Origin: Candidatus Dependentiae bacterium
GTDB lineage: Bacteria; Babelota; Babeliae; Babelales; Vermiphilaceae
DNA: 64,000 bases
Direction of reading: 5' to 3'
Assembly: GCA_040878395.1 (NCBI GenBank)
Contig: JBBDMI010000011.1
Span: 1 to 64,000 of the forward strand
The translations under genes and the position numbers were made by a program. Below the pieces are notes generated by a model. The model searched no databases. It had not been told where the DNA came from and saw only the letters and a program-made list of their open reading frames with translations. Positions 8,235-16,970 of the stretch are shown piece by piece; positions within the stretch are counted from its first letter, which is position 1; every line of letters begins with the position of its first letter.

Positions 8235-8314
8235 CTGAAATTTAGCTATATTATTTGGTTTTGCACATTATTATTCTTTTGTCTTAAACTTCTCTACTCA
8301 TTTGATTTCTATTT

Positions 8315-8356
8315 TAAAAAAAGAGGGTCAATTAACTAAAGTTAATCGACCCTCTT
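8315..8356 (-). terminator. Rho-independent terminator after the acidic-repeat gene
   Basis: On the minus strand, AAGAGGGTC and GACCCTCTT form the base of a long stem with AATTAACT/AGTTAAT above it, followed by a T-run. It lies 22 bases past the stop codon of the gene at 8379. Confidence 0.88.
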
Positions 8357-8378
8357 ATAATCTATGATCTTGGCTATA

Positions 8379-9701
8379 TTACCAGCTAAACCATCCCGTA
8401 ATTTTTTGCCACAACCAAGTTGACCAACCTATTTCTTGTTCAGGCTGTTCATCATATGATTCATCTTCATCATCATCTTGATCAACAATATCTCTTTTTG
8501 GCTCAATGCGTTTTTTTATTTCAATGCCTTTTTCTTCCAAAGTGCCTACTGCCTCAGAAATGCTTTGCACATTCTCAATAGACAATGATGCAAGCTTAAT
8601 GAAATGTTGCGCAAATGGCCCTTCAATATAATTCGCAATCTCTTTTACATTCCGCCAAAGTGTTGCGATTGTATAATAATGTTCACGAGCTTTTTTGTCA
8701 TTCAACTCTTCAGCAATTCCATTCAACAATTGCCACGATTCACGCTCATAAGAACGTGCTAAATTAATCTGTTCCATCAGTTTGTTCAACGCCTCATCAA
8801 GGCTAGCATCAAGTTGCTGGATGCTCATAACTGATTCATTTACTTTTTCCAATACAGACTTTTCTTCAATTAACGTATTGAACATCTCCAGTTCATCAGG
8901 TTCAAGAATACCATCTTGTTCTCTTTCTGACTTAAGAATATCAAGAAGATGAGATATAGATTCACGTAGTGCACCTTGATCTAAACCAATATTAACGTAA
9001 AATGGATCCAATACATTACGATCAAGCTTTACTCGCTCAGTAAAAAAATGCATTCGCGACTCGACAATCTTATCTACTCGATCACGAATTTTACCAAACA
9101 ATTCTTTACTTTTTTCCCACCAAATACGCTTAAATAACCAATTACCTTCAGGCTCATTAATATCAACAGTGTCTATTCCAATAATCTCTTCTTCTTGAAC
9201 TTCTGCGACCGGTTCATCTTGCTTAATTGAATCACTTGGAACCTCTTTCGACATTTCATCAGGCACCGGTTGCTCTATACTTTCTGATAAAACATCACCT
9301 TCAGGCCCTCGTTGCTCAACTTCAGCTTGTTCTGTGTCACTTGAATCATCTTGCTGGGATTCAGAGCTATCAGCTGAATCTTCAACTACAGTATCTTCAG
9401 CTACTTGTTGTTGATCTTCAGTCTGTTCTGTGTCACTTGACTCATCTTGTTGAAATTCAGAACTATCAATTGGATCTTCAGTCTTATCATCTTTAAGCAC
9501 TTGTTGTTCAACTTTCTGTTCTGTCTTATTAGATTCATCTTGCGAGGACTCAGATTCATTCAACGAATCTTCAATTACATTATCTTCAGGAGCTTGTTGT
9601 TCAGTCTGTTCTAGTTGATCTGCAAGTTCGTCTTGAGTAATTGTAGTGTGACTATGCACACAAAGAAAAAAACAAAACAAATATATGAATAAGTAGAACA
9701 T
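8379..9701 (-). CDS. Secreted acidic-repeat protein of unknown function
   Basis: The start is ATG at 9701 with GGGAG 7 bases upstream; an upstream in-frame ATG at 9743 would overlap the preceding gene. Residues 1-18 (MFYLFIYLFCFFLCVHSH) form a signal peptide. Next come about three tandem units of 30-33 residues rich in Glu, Asp, Ser and Gln, such as EDSADSSESQQDDSSDTEQ and its variants. A mixed helical region follows (about 170-400). The C-terminus is acidic, then ends with aromatic WSTWLWQKITGWFSW, which could be an amphipathic membrane-binding tail. There is no recognisable domain. Repeat-bearing exported proteins of this kind are plausible host-contact proteins, but that is inference. Confidence 0.75.
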   Translation of the reverse strand: MFYLFIYLFCFFLCVHSHTTITQDELADQLEQTEQQAPEDNVIEDSLNESESSQDESNKTEQKVEQQVLKDDKTEDPIDSSEFQQDESSDTEQTEDQQQVAEDTVVEDSADSSESQQDDSSDTEQAEVEQRGPEGDVLSESIEQPVPDEMSKEVPSDSIKQDEPVAEVQEEEIIGIDTVDINEPEGNWLFKRIWWEKSKELFGKIRDRVDKIVESRMHFFTERVKLDRNVLDPFYVNIGLDQGALRESISHLLDILKSEREQDGILEPDELEMFNTLIEEKSVLEKVNESVMSIQQLDASLDEALNKLMEQINLARSYERESWQLLNGIAEELNDKKAREHYYTIATLWRNVKEIANYIEGPFAQHFIKLASLSIENVQSISEAVGTLEEKGIEIKKRIEPKRDIVDQDDDEDESYDEQPEQEIGWSTWLWQKITGWFSW

Positions 9702-9726
9702 ACAAACTCCCTTTTGTATTTTAACG

Positions 9727-10188
9727 TTATAACGTTTGCGCAAGCTCTTTTAGCTCATCAAGCAAACCTTTTGAAAGCTCTTCAGCTTCCCATGAAGTAT
9801 AACTCCAACGAACACCACTATCAACTTTTGTTAATACAGAACGATCACTTTTAATATCTATAATATCGATACGCACAATATTCATCAATGGATGTATATT
9901 TGATGGTGCACGAACAACACCTGCACGCCCTAATACACTATAAGCAACATTATTTGCGTCCAAAAAACAAATCATAACTTTTTTTTGCCAAACCATGTTA
10001 TGATAACCAGTATGATCTTTATGAATCGAAATTAAAATACTTTCAAGCCCCTTTGGATAAATTGACTGAAGTGGTGTAGTATGTGGCAAACCTTTTTCTG
10101 AAAATGTTGCCAAAACACCTACCGTCTCACCTTTTTTTAAAACTTCAACTAAATCTTCTGGTAATTTTACACCTACATGCTTTGCCAT
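9727..10188 (-). CDS. Pyridoxamine-phosphate-oxidase-like FMN split-barrel protein
   Basis: The 153-residue protein has the split-barrel pattern: an N-terminal helix, GVLATFSEKGLPHTTPLQSIY (first two strands with the substrate or flavin-contact Thr-Thr-Pro), a middle ISIHKDHTGYHNM segment, and later GRAGVVRAP. These fit the PNPOx-like flavin-binding superfamily. The exact reaction cannot be told from the family. It precedes the acidic-repeat gene on the same strand, so the two may share a transcript. Confidence 0.7.
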   Translation of the reverse strand: MAKHVGVKLPEDLVEVLKKGETVGVLATFSEKGLPHTTPLQSIYPKGLESILISIHKDHTGYHNMVWQKKVMICFLDANNVAYSVLGRAGVVRAPSNIHPLMNIVRIDIIDIKSDRSVLTKVDSGVRWSYTSWEAEELSKGLLDELKELAQTL

Positions 10189-10271
10189 ATGAATAACCCT
10201 AGTTTAAATAATTATTTTTAGATAACACATCTTTATGCATCAAAGATGCATTATATTCCCATCCACCAATA

Positions 10272-11402
10272 CTATAGAGATAATTGCGTTATAATTTCTT
10301 GTTCAACGGCAAGTCCTCTTACCGTCAACTTTAGCCTGCCATTCTCTTCTTTAAGTAACTCTCTAGAACACAAATCCGAAATCAGCTTATGTGCTTCCAT
10401 ATGTTTTTGTGACGGAATATGCGTGAAATAAAAATCACGGGACACCCCTTTCACCTGACGAAAGCCAAGCATGAAATGTTCTAATGCAGCCTGATCATCT
10501 GTGAGTGTTTCACTAAATTCTATAAGATCTTCCCCCTTGCCGATTCCTTTCATATAGAGCATTAAATTTTTCTTATTTCTATATCTTTTATTTTCATCAA
10601 ATGACCATGCTCCCACACCAAAACCTTTGTATGGTTTCCGATCCCAATACGCTTTATTGTGTCGCGACTGAAAACCTGGCTTTGCAAAGCTTGAAACCTC
10701 ATACTGTTCAATCCCATGATCCTGTAAAAAATCCACCGTCCAACAATATAAATCCGCTAATCGACTATCAGATGGCAATTGCACACTTTTCTTTTGCACA
10801 CGATAATACAGCGGAGTAAATTCATGTACCATCAAAAAATAGACCGATACATGTTTTATTGGCCATTGCACCACCTTGCGCAACTGCTCTTTCCACTCAT
10901 CATCCGTTACACCCGGCAAACCTAAAATAAAATCTACTGAAACATTTTCAAATCTGTCTTTCGCCAACTCCAATACCGTACAGACATCCTCATTGGTCTG
11001 TAATCTATTTACATTTTTTAAAACTTGCTCATTCAAACTCTGAACACCAATACTTAATCTATTGATACCCATGTCCTTCCATAATGCAAGCTGTTTTGCT
11101 GTTGCTGTCCCCGGATTCACCTCAAAGGTAATTTCTGTTTTTTCGTTAAAATTTGATACTTTTTCTAGTATACCAAACGTGTCAAGTAGTAAATCATCCG
11201 GATAGGTACTTGGCGTTCCACCACCAAAGTAAATAGTCTCCAATTGAGGTCTTTGATTACATGAGTCACCATACATCAATAGCTCTTTACAAAGGGCATC
11301 ATGATATGGCTTAAGAAATGAGTCATTCTTTAAATACGCCACAAATGGACAAAAATGACATCTATATGGACAAAACGGCCAATGAATATAAAATGATTGC
11401 AT
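10272..11402 (-). CDS. hemW: HemW-like radical SAM protein
   Basis: The 376-residue protein starts MQSFYIHWPFC and has the radical-SAM cluster C11-x3-C15-x2-C18 (CPYRCHFC), followed by YFGGGTPS (about 58-65) and EVNPGTAT, which bind SAM. The C-terminal HemW region follows (FMLGFRQVKGVSRDF). HemW proteins are heme chaperones, long mistaken for oxygen-independent coproporphyrinogen oxidase. No other heme gene is in the window. The usual Phe-Cys after the third cluster cysteine is CPF here, which fits HemW rather than HemN. Confidence 0.88.
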   Translation of the reverse strand: MQSFYIHWPFCPYRCHFCPFVAYLKNDSFLKPYHDALCKELLMYGDSCNQRPQLETIYFGGGTPSTYPDDLLLDTFGILEKVSNFNEKTEITFEVNPGTATAKQLALWKDMGINRLSIGVQSLNEQVLKNVNRLQTNEDVCTVLELAKDRFENVSVDFILGLPGVTDDEWKEQLRKVVQWPIKHVSVYFLMVHEFTPLYYRVQKKSVQLPSDSRLADLYCWTVDFLQDHGIEQYEVSSFAKPGFQSRHNKAYWDRKPYKGFGVGAWSFDENKRYRNKKNLMLYMKGIGKGEDLIEFSETLTDDQAALEHFMLGFRQVKGVSRDFYFTHIPSQKHMEAHKLISDLCSRELLKEENGRLKLTVRGLAVEQEIITQLSL

Positions 11403-11495
11403 AGGAAATAATCGAGTCTTTTTAAGTGAATTAAAATGATATAAGTCTTAAGTATACGCGATTATAGAGCAACTGCCAAGGACAGCTGCAACCTA

Positions 11496-11726
11496 TCAAT
11501 CTCTCACAAATAGCTTTCGATAAGCTCCAGGTTTGCGAATCATTTCAGCAAATGTTTCATCATCCAATGCATCAATAATTTCTTGGGGCATTTTTTCAGA
11601 TTCAGGTTTTTTTGTATGTTGAGTAACTTGAAAAGATTCGCCTGCTAGAGCCTCTTGTTGCTTTGTAGTATCAGAATCACTCGCACAACAAATTTGCGTC
11701 AATACTAATAAATAGAGATATTTCAT
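11496..11726 (-). CDS. Small secreted protein, unknown
   Basis: The 76-residue protein has a short signal sequence (MKYLYLLVLTQICCA) and then a polar tail rich in Lys, Glu and Gln. The stop of the DUF4381-like gene at 11727 abuts its ATG, so the two are cotranscribed and probably translationally coupled. The cysteine pair in the signal does not make a clean lipobox. The tail FAEMIRKPGAYRKLF looks helical. Confidence 0.6.
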   Translation of the reverse strand: MKYLYLLVLTQICCASDSDTTKQQEALAGESFQVTQHTKKPESEKMPQEIIDALDDETFAEMIRKPGAYRKLFVRD

Positions 11727-12269
11727 TCATACATCCTTTTTATGTTTTTTTTCATTCAACTCTTTATGCGTTTTAGCAAAATCAAAAGCAAATTGCCAGT
11801 CATCTTGCATCTGTTGTGCAAGTGCATCTTGATTTGCAAATTTAATTAATTCACCGGCAGAAAAAATTGCTTCCAGTTTTTTTTTCTGCTCTTCAAACAG
11901 ATCAATAGTATCAACATACACAATCATTTGTTGATCGGTATAACTACACACATCTTTTTTATAATGATAACTCACAAACTGTTTTAATATGCTCGTTAAC
12001 TTAGCATAAAAAGAACTGCTCTGTGCAATAGATAACAGACCATTCTTTTTTAACTGTTCCAAATCATACAACGCTTGTTGCCAACCGGAACGCTTCTTTT
12101 TTTTTGACCGCATAAACTTCATCAAGCAAAAAACGGCTCCTACAAAAAAAACCGATGCTAACAGTATCATTAAAATAATAAACCATAATTTTTGCCAAAA
12201 CGGCACATGCCACAATCCATAATTATCAAATAGTTGTAACTGTTCTGTTTCTGGAGTTGGTATATTCAT
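11727..12269 (-). CDS. DUF4381-like single-pass membrane protein
   Basis: The 180-residue protein has a short N-terminal extracytoplasmic part with Trp-Pro residues, one membrane helix (about 28-50), a basic stop-transfer (RSKKKKR) and a helical cytoplasmic domain. Its position next to a DUF58 gene and its layout match DUF4381 proteins of Bat/MoxR-type operons. In such operons they are thought to take part in assembling or maintaining envelope complexes. The MoxR ATPase and von Willebrand proteins that normally complete the set are absent here. Confidence 0.6.
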   Translation of the reverse strand: MNIPTPETEQLQLFDNYGLWHVPFWQKLWFIILMILLASVFFVGAVFCLMKFMRSKKKKRSGWQQALYDLEQLKKNGLLSIAQSSSFYAKLTSILKQFVSYHYKKDVCSYTDQQMIVYVDTIDLFEEQKKKLEAIFSAGELIKFANQDALAQQMQDDWQFAFDFAKTHKELNEKKHKKDV

Positions 12270-12411
12270 ATATGCTCCAATAAGCTTATCAACATAACTT
12301 TAATTTGTTCTAAGTTTTAATTATTTTCTTCTGTTCGGTCATATTATCGAATAAAAAAACAATTTGCAAAATAAATTCCTTAGACCAAATATTCGCTAGT
12401 ATAAGTATTCG

Positions 12412-13284
12412 TCAATACAACATACGCTTTTTGAAGAAACGAACCATCTCTTGTATGTATGGCTGAGCAATTTTAACTTCAAGCAAATCAATACCATACG
12501 TACTAAATATTCGATTTTGATTTAAAAGGCGTTCATGACAAAATCTGTTTACACGCGCTTTTTTCGATCCTAAATTTACAATAGTCATAACACCTGTTTC
12601 ATCGTCTACCATGGGTAAAAAACCAACACGAGGCATTTCACGTTCATTTTTGTCCAAACAACGTACGGCAATAAGCTCATATCTCTTTGCAACAATACTC
12701 AGTGCTTTTTCAAATGAAGGACTAATAAAATCAGAAATCAGAAATACAACCGCATCTTTTATGCGAAATTTTGCTACATATTCAAGCGCAGTAGTAACAG
12801 AAGTTTTCTTTCGTTTTGGTGCATAACTAAATAATTGTTCAAGCAGATAACGTACATGTTTTTGACCGCTATTTGGAGGAATGAACAACTCAACTTCATC
12901 TGAAAAAAGTAATAACCCAATACGATCTTTTGCCATTTCACCGGCTAATGCAATAACTGCAGCGACCTCCTGCATAACTTGATATTTTGTTTTCACACCG
13001 GAACTGAAAAAACTGGAACCGGAAATATCCACCGCTAAAACAATACTGCGACTACGCTCTTCAATATATTGACGTATCATCAATTTATCCATACGAGCAG
13101 AACTCTTCCAATCGATATATCTTACATCATCACCTTGTTGATACTCACGAATTTGATCAAATTCAAGCCCTGAACCTTTAACTGCTGAGCTACTTTGACC
13201 AACTAATGAACCGCGCAACAATCGCTTAGTATGAATCTCAATTTGACGAATACGCTTGCGAACATCTTTGCTTACCATAAACAA
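12412..13284 (-). CDS. DUF58-domain protein (von Willebrand-like fold)
   Basis: The 290-residue protein contains the DUF58 hallmark FDQIREYQQGDDVRYIDW (about 43-60), followed by SARMDKLMIRQY. A MIDAS-like segment AVDISGSSFFS (about 93-103) suggests metal-dependent protein contact. DUF58 proteins act with MoxR AAA ATPases. It lies 7 bases after serS and 142 bases before the DUF4381-like gene, all on one strand. Confidence 0.85.
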   Translation of the reverse strand: MFMVSKDVRKRIRQIEIHTKRLLRGSLVGQSSSAVKGSGLEFDQIREYQQGDDVRYIDWKSSARMDKLMIRQYIEERSRSIVLAVDISGSSFFSSGVKTKYQVMQEVAAVIALAGEMAKDRIGLLLFSDEVELFIPPNSGQKHVRYLLEQLFSYAPKRKKTSVTTALEYVAKFRIKDAVVFLISDFISPSFEKALSIVAKRYELIAVRCLDKNEREMPRVGFLPMVDDETGVMTIVNLGSKKARVNRFCHERLLNQNRIFSTYGIDLLEVKIAQPYIQEMVRFFKKRMLY

Positions 13285-13291
13285 CTCTCAA

Positions 13292-14527
13292 TTAAAAAAA
13301 TGACTGCTCTTTTAGAATTTCAGGAATCGCAATAGTGCCATCTTCTTGTTGATAGGTTTCCATTATTGCAACCATTAATCGTGGCAATGCCAATGAAGAT
13401 GCATTTAATGTATGCACCAATGTCGGTTTACTTCCTGCGCTTTTACGATAGCGAATTTTGCCACGTCGTGCTTGAAAGTCAGTGCAATTACTACAAGATG
13501 AAACCTCATAATACTCTTTTTGTCCCGGCAACCAAACTTCAATATCATATGTTTTTGCCGATGGAAATGAGCAATCTTGCGCAGCTAATAAACTTACCCG
13601 ATAATGCAAACCGAGCTTTTGTAAAATTTCTTCTGCACATGTCAACATACGCTCCTGTTCTTTATCTGCTTTTTCCGGTTCAGCAATAGTATACAGTTCA
13701 ATTTTTTCAAATTGATGGATACGAATAAGGCCTCGTTCTTGTGCGCCATAGCCACCGGCTTCACGTCTAAAACAACTGGTCCAAGATGTCATGCGCACCG
13801 GCAACTGCTCTACTGATAAAATTTGATCTTTATATAGGTTAGTTAAATTAACTTCAGCAGTTGGTGTCAAAAAAAGGTTATCTTCACCAATCTCATAAAC
13901 TTGATCTCTAAATTTAGGGAAATTACTTGCAACTTCAAGAGCTGACTCATTAACTAAATATGATGGCAAAATAGGTTCATAACCATGTTTCATATTGTGC
14001 TTATACATGAAACTTGCAAGTGAATAGATCAAGCGAACGGCATCACCTTTATATAAAGGGAAATTACTTCCACTCATACGCGCTGAAGCTTCAAAATCAA
14101 ACCAACCCAACTTGTTGCCCAAATCAAGATGATTTTGCACTTGAAAATCATAATGTGGTTTTTCACCAACCATTTTGACCACTTTATTTGCTTCTTTATT
14201 TCCTTCAGGAATGTCATTAAAAGGTAAATTTGGAGCAAACATCCAATGTCTTTTAAATTCCGGTTCAATCACATCTAATTGGGCCTGTTTTTCTTTAAGC
14301 TCTTTGCCCACTGCAATAGACTGTTCACGAATTTCCGGCGTGACACCGGACTTAGCTTGTTGAGCTAATTCATTTTTTTTCTGGCATAACGATTCAATTT
14401 CAAGACGCAAAGAACTAACCTGTTTATCTAATTCATATAATCTTTGTGCATCAAAATCGGGATCTTTCTTTTGAAGTAATGCAACTGTTTTTTCAGGTTC
14501 TTTACGCAGCAAACTTAAATCTATCAT
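13292..14527 (-). CDS. serS: Seryl-tRNA synthetase
   Basis: This class II synthetase charges tRNA-Ser. The start is placed at MIDLSLLRKEP, the family N-terminus; the open frame runs 25 codons further up without similarity. The N-terminal antiparallel coiled-coil arm (about 30-100) grips tRNA. Motif 2 is FRREAGGYGAQERGLIRIHQF and motif 3 is LALPRLMVAIMET near the C-terminus. The 411-residue length is slightly short of typical (about 420-430). Confidence 0.96.
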   Translation of the reverse strand: MIDLSLLRKEPEKTVALLQKKDPDFDAQRLYELDKQVSSLRLEIESLCQKKNELAQQAKSGVTPEIREQSIAVGKELKEKQAQLDVIEPEFKRHWMFAPNLPFNDIPEGNKEANKVVKMVGEKPHYDFQVQNHLDLGNKLGWFDFEASARMSGSNFPLYKGDAVRLIYSLASFMYKHNMKHGYEPILPSYLVNESALEVASNFPKFRDQVYEIGEDNLFLTPTAEVNLTNLYKDQILSVEQLPVRMTSWTSCFRREAGGYGAQERGLIRIHQFEKIELYTIAEPEKADKEQERMLTCAEEILQKLGLHYRVSLLAAQDCSFPSAKTYDIEVWLPGQKEYYEVSSCSNCTDFQARRGKIRYRKSAGSKPTLVHTLNASSLALPRLMVAIMETYQQEDGTIAIPEILKEQSFF

Positions 14528-14621
14528 ATTGTCCCTAATATCATTAGTGAATTTTATATTGAACAATTTAAAGATACTTAAAAATAACGCTTTTGCAACC
14601 ATATAAAAAGGTCGTACAAAT

Positions 14622-14647
14622 AAAAAGGCCGCACAAAATGCGACCTT
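14622..14647 (-). terminator. Terminator after the HU gene
   Basis: Minus-strand AAGGTCGCA pairs with TGCGGCCTT across TTTTG, then runs into T5. It is 41 bases past the HU stop. Confidence 0.85.
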
Positions 14648-14687
14648 AATGTAATGAGCAAAGTTTTTTGAGTTTTAGTCTCAATCT

Positions 14688-14975
14688 TTAGCCAATTTTA
14701 ACAGAACGTACAACTTCGCGTAAATTTTTTCCTGCTTTAAAACGAGGCACATTTACTTCTGGTAAATCAATGCGCTCTTTAGTTGCAGGATTAATTCCTT
14801 TACGTGCTGGACGACGTGAGATCCAAAAAGCACCGAACCCGGTAATTGAAACTTTTTGACCTTTTTTTAACGTACGCTCTACTATACGAGTAAATGCGTC
14901 CAAAACGCGTGAAACATCTTTTTTACTAAAAGTAGTCTCTTCACTGAGTGAGGTAATGAGTTCACTCTTGTTCAT
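14688..14975 (-). CDS. HU-family DNA-binding protein
   Basis: The 95-residue histone-like protein has the HU/IHF pattern: N-terminal MNKSELITSLSEET, GFGAFWISRRPARKGINP (beta arm base) and the RFKAGKNLREVV end. It bends and compacts DNA as a dimer. It is monocistronic, with its own promoter (15053-15080) and terminator. The arm carries PATKERI, the proline used to intercalate DNA. Confidence 0.95.
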   Translation of the reverse strand: MNKSELITSLSEETTFSKKDVSRVLDAFTRIVERTLKKGQKVSITGFGAFWISRRPARKGINPATKERIDLPEVNVPRFKAGKNLREVVRSVKIG

Positions 14976-15052
14976 GGAATACTCCTTGGAATAAGAAATG
15001 GTTAAAACACTGCTACTTCATTAAACCCCTATTTTTTTATTCTTACCAACTA

Positions 15053-15080
15053 ATAGTAATTCTATTTATATGTTTGTCAA
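15053..15080 (-). promoter_or_regulatory. Promoter for the HU gene
   Basis: Minus-strand consensus TTGACA (15075-15080), a 16-base spacer and TACTAT (15053-15058). On the opposite strand the same patch offers TTGTCA (15074-15079) and TATCTT (15097-15102, 17-base spacer) for tatD, so this is a divergent promoter region. Confidence 0.65.
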
Positions 15081-15139
15081 ATCCACATTGTTGTTTTATC
15101 TTACTACTTTATTAACAACCGCACACAAAAGGGTATTAC

Positions 15140-15949
15140 ATGTTTGTAGACACACATTGCCATATAAATATTATGGTTAAGAAGACATTCGACACACCAT
15201 TAACGCCAAATGACTTTTCCTTAGCTCAAGAGATTATTACATCGGCTCACACACAAAATGTGACCACTATTATCAATGTTGGAACCAGTTTGATTGAAAG
15301 TAATAACTGCATTCAATTAGCACAAAAATTTAAAAATAATTATGCAGTTATTGGCATTCATCCCAATGATATCACCAGTGATTGGCAAGATGAACTAAAA
15401 ACAATTGATATATTAGCAAAAAATAAAAATGAACTAAACATTGTTGGTATTGGTGAATGCGGACTTGACTTTCATTACCCCGACTTTAATGTTCAAAAAC
15501 AAAAAGATGTATTTAAGGAGCAGATTGAGCTTTCTTTAAAACACAATCTTGCACTAGTGGTACACACGCGTGATGCCCGCGATGAAACATTACAAGTAAT
15601 TGAAGAATATCACAAAGAAATTTCACGCGGTATCATCCATTGTTTCTCTGAAGATTTAGCTTTTGCACAACAAGTTATCGATTGGGGTTTTGCACTCGGC
15701 CTTGGTGGCACCATTACCTATCCAAAAAACAATCATCTTCGTGAAGTTGCACAATCAGTTCCACTGTCATCTATCGTACTTGAAACTGACGCTCCATTTC
15801 TTCCACCACAATCAATGCGTGGCAAAAAAAACAGCCCGGTAAACATTCCAATTATTGCTCAATATTTAGCTGAACTACGCGCAATATCAATTGATGAGGT
15901 TGCACAACAAACAACTGATAATGCAAACAGGATATTTGGACTACATTAA
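15140..15949 (+). CDS. tatD: TatD-family metal-dependent DNase
   Basis: The 269-residue TIM-barrel hydrolase shows the family metal ligands: DTHCH near the N-terminus, GECGLDFH (about 112-119), a His in VVHTRDA, HCF, and ETDAPFL (about 213-219). TatD enzymes are 3'-5' exonucleases involved in DNA damage and turnover. The start at MFVDTHCHI is fixed by the family N-terminus, with GGGTATTAC before it. Confidence 0.93.
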   Translation: MFVDTHCHINIMVKKTFDTPLTPNDFSLAQEIITSAHTQNVTTIINVGTSLIESNNCIQLAQKFKNNYAVIGIHPNDITSDWQDELKTIDILAKNKNELNIVGIGECGLDFHYPDFNVQKQKDVFKEQIELSLKHNLALVVHTRDARDETLQVIEEYHKEISRGIIHCFSEDLAFAQQVIDWGFALGLGGTITYPKNNHLREVAQSVPLSSIVLETDAPFLPPQSMRGKKNSPVNIPIIAQYLAELRAISIDEVAQQTTDNANRIFGLH

Positions 15950-16053
15950 TAGACTTGCTATTTTTATGACTCAGACTACCCTTAAAAATAGATCCGCCTT
16001 AAATAACCCTTTCAACACATACACTTTTTAATACATCAATCTTAGGAAACTCT

Positions 16054-16860
16054 ATGCACAACACCGAAACAAACCTCTTTTTTAAATCTATTTTTATTGG
16101 TCTTATTATTGTCCTCATCATCAACATAAGCTTCTTTTCATACTATACGCTTAATCCTGGATTTGCAGCATTACATATGCGCATGAGCAAAATAATAAAT
16201 GTTACAACCATCCCCGGCATGAAATTCAAAATACCTTTTATAGATCGCATTGTTTATATTGATACACGCATTACTAAAGCGCATGAAGAAACCACAGCTC
16301 TTTCACGCGATCTACAAACATTAAGAGTTGGTATGGTCATTAATTATCGCATTACAAATCCTCTTGAAATATACCAAGAAATTGGCATTAATTTTAAAAA
16401 GATTATCATAGACCCATTCTCACAAGAAAGCGTTAAAGCTATCATTGCACAATTTACAGCAGAGGATCTTATACAAAGCAGACATATAGCAAAAGATAAA
16501 GTTGTCGATAATCTACGCTCTCGACTCAAACCTTTATATATAAATTTAGTTGACTTCAACTTTACCCATTTAGATTTTTCACCTGACTTTATAAAAGCAG
16601 TAGAAGACAAGCAAATTGCTGAACAAAGTGCAAAAACAGCAAAAAATCTTACTGAACGCGTAAAAGAAGAAGGCCTACAGTCACGTACACGTGCTGATGC
16701 AGAAGCATATGCCCTGAAAGTAAAACGTGAATCAATAACTCCTGAACTAGTGTCATTAAAAAAAGTTGAAGCTCAAATGAAAGCAATTGAAAAATGGGAT
16801 GGCAAACTCCCTCTTTATACCGGTGACGCTACTCCACTCATTTCATTGCCAACAGCATAA
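16054..16860 (+). CDS. SPFH/prohibitin-family membrane protein
   Basis: The 268-residue protein has one N-terminal membrane helix (about 12-32) and then an SPFH domain, recognisable as LNPGFAAL, IPGMKFKIPFIDRIVYIDTR and GMVINYRI. A charged C-terminal helix follows (about 185-245). Such proteins form ring-shaped oligomers that organise membrane domains and hold proteases such as FtsH. No NfeD-type or HflC/HflK partner is adjacent. Confidence 0.85.
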   Translation: MHNTETNLFFKSIFIGLIIVLIINISFFSYYTLNPGFAALHMRMSKIINVTTIPGMKFKIPFIDRIVYIDTRITKAHEETTALSRDLQTLRVGMVINYRITNPLEIYQEIGINFKKIIIDPFSQESVKAIIAQFTAEDLIQSRHIAKDKVVDNLRSRLKPLYINLVDFNFTHLDFSPDFIKAVEDKQIAEQSAKTAKNLTERVKEEGLQSRTRADAEAYALKVKRESITPELVSLKKVEAQMKAIEKWDGKLPLYTGDATPLISLPTA

Positions 16861-16865
16861 ACATT

Positions 16866-16908
16866 CAATATCAAAAGGAGCAATGCTTAAGAACTCCTTT
16901 TGATATTG
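16866..16908. repeat. Perfect 15-bp hairpin between SPFH and ankyrin genes
   Basis: CAATATCAAAAGGAG and CTCCTTTTGATATTG are exact inverted repeats around a 13-base loop. Neither strand has a U-run after the stem, so it is not a classic terminator. It may be an mRNA-end stabiliser or processing site after the SPFH gene. Confidence 0.6.
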
Positions 16909-16970
16909 ACCTAAATAACAAATATTTGTACGTTAAAAGTAAATACTTTACAAAAAAAAAAGGAAGTAAA

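Noticed and set aside
7983-8339. Open frame across the tRNA-Leu gene and its 3' cassette
   Set aside because: It is on the opposite strand of a well-folded tRNA, includes the tRNA itself and the GC-rich cassette, and has no start signals or similarity to a family.
9227-9496. Plus-strand frame with Leu/His/Gln repeats
   Set aside because: It is the antisense shadow of the acidic-repeat region; the periodicity belongs to the real gene on the minus strand.
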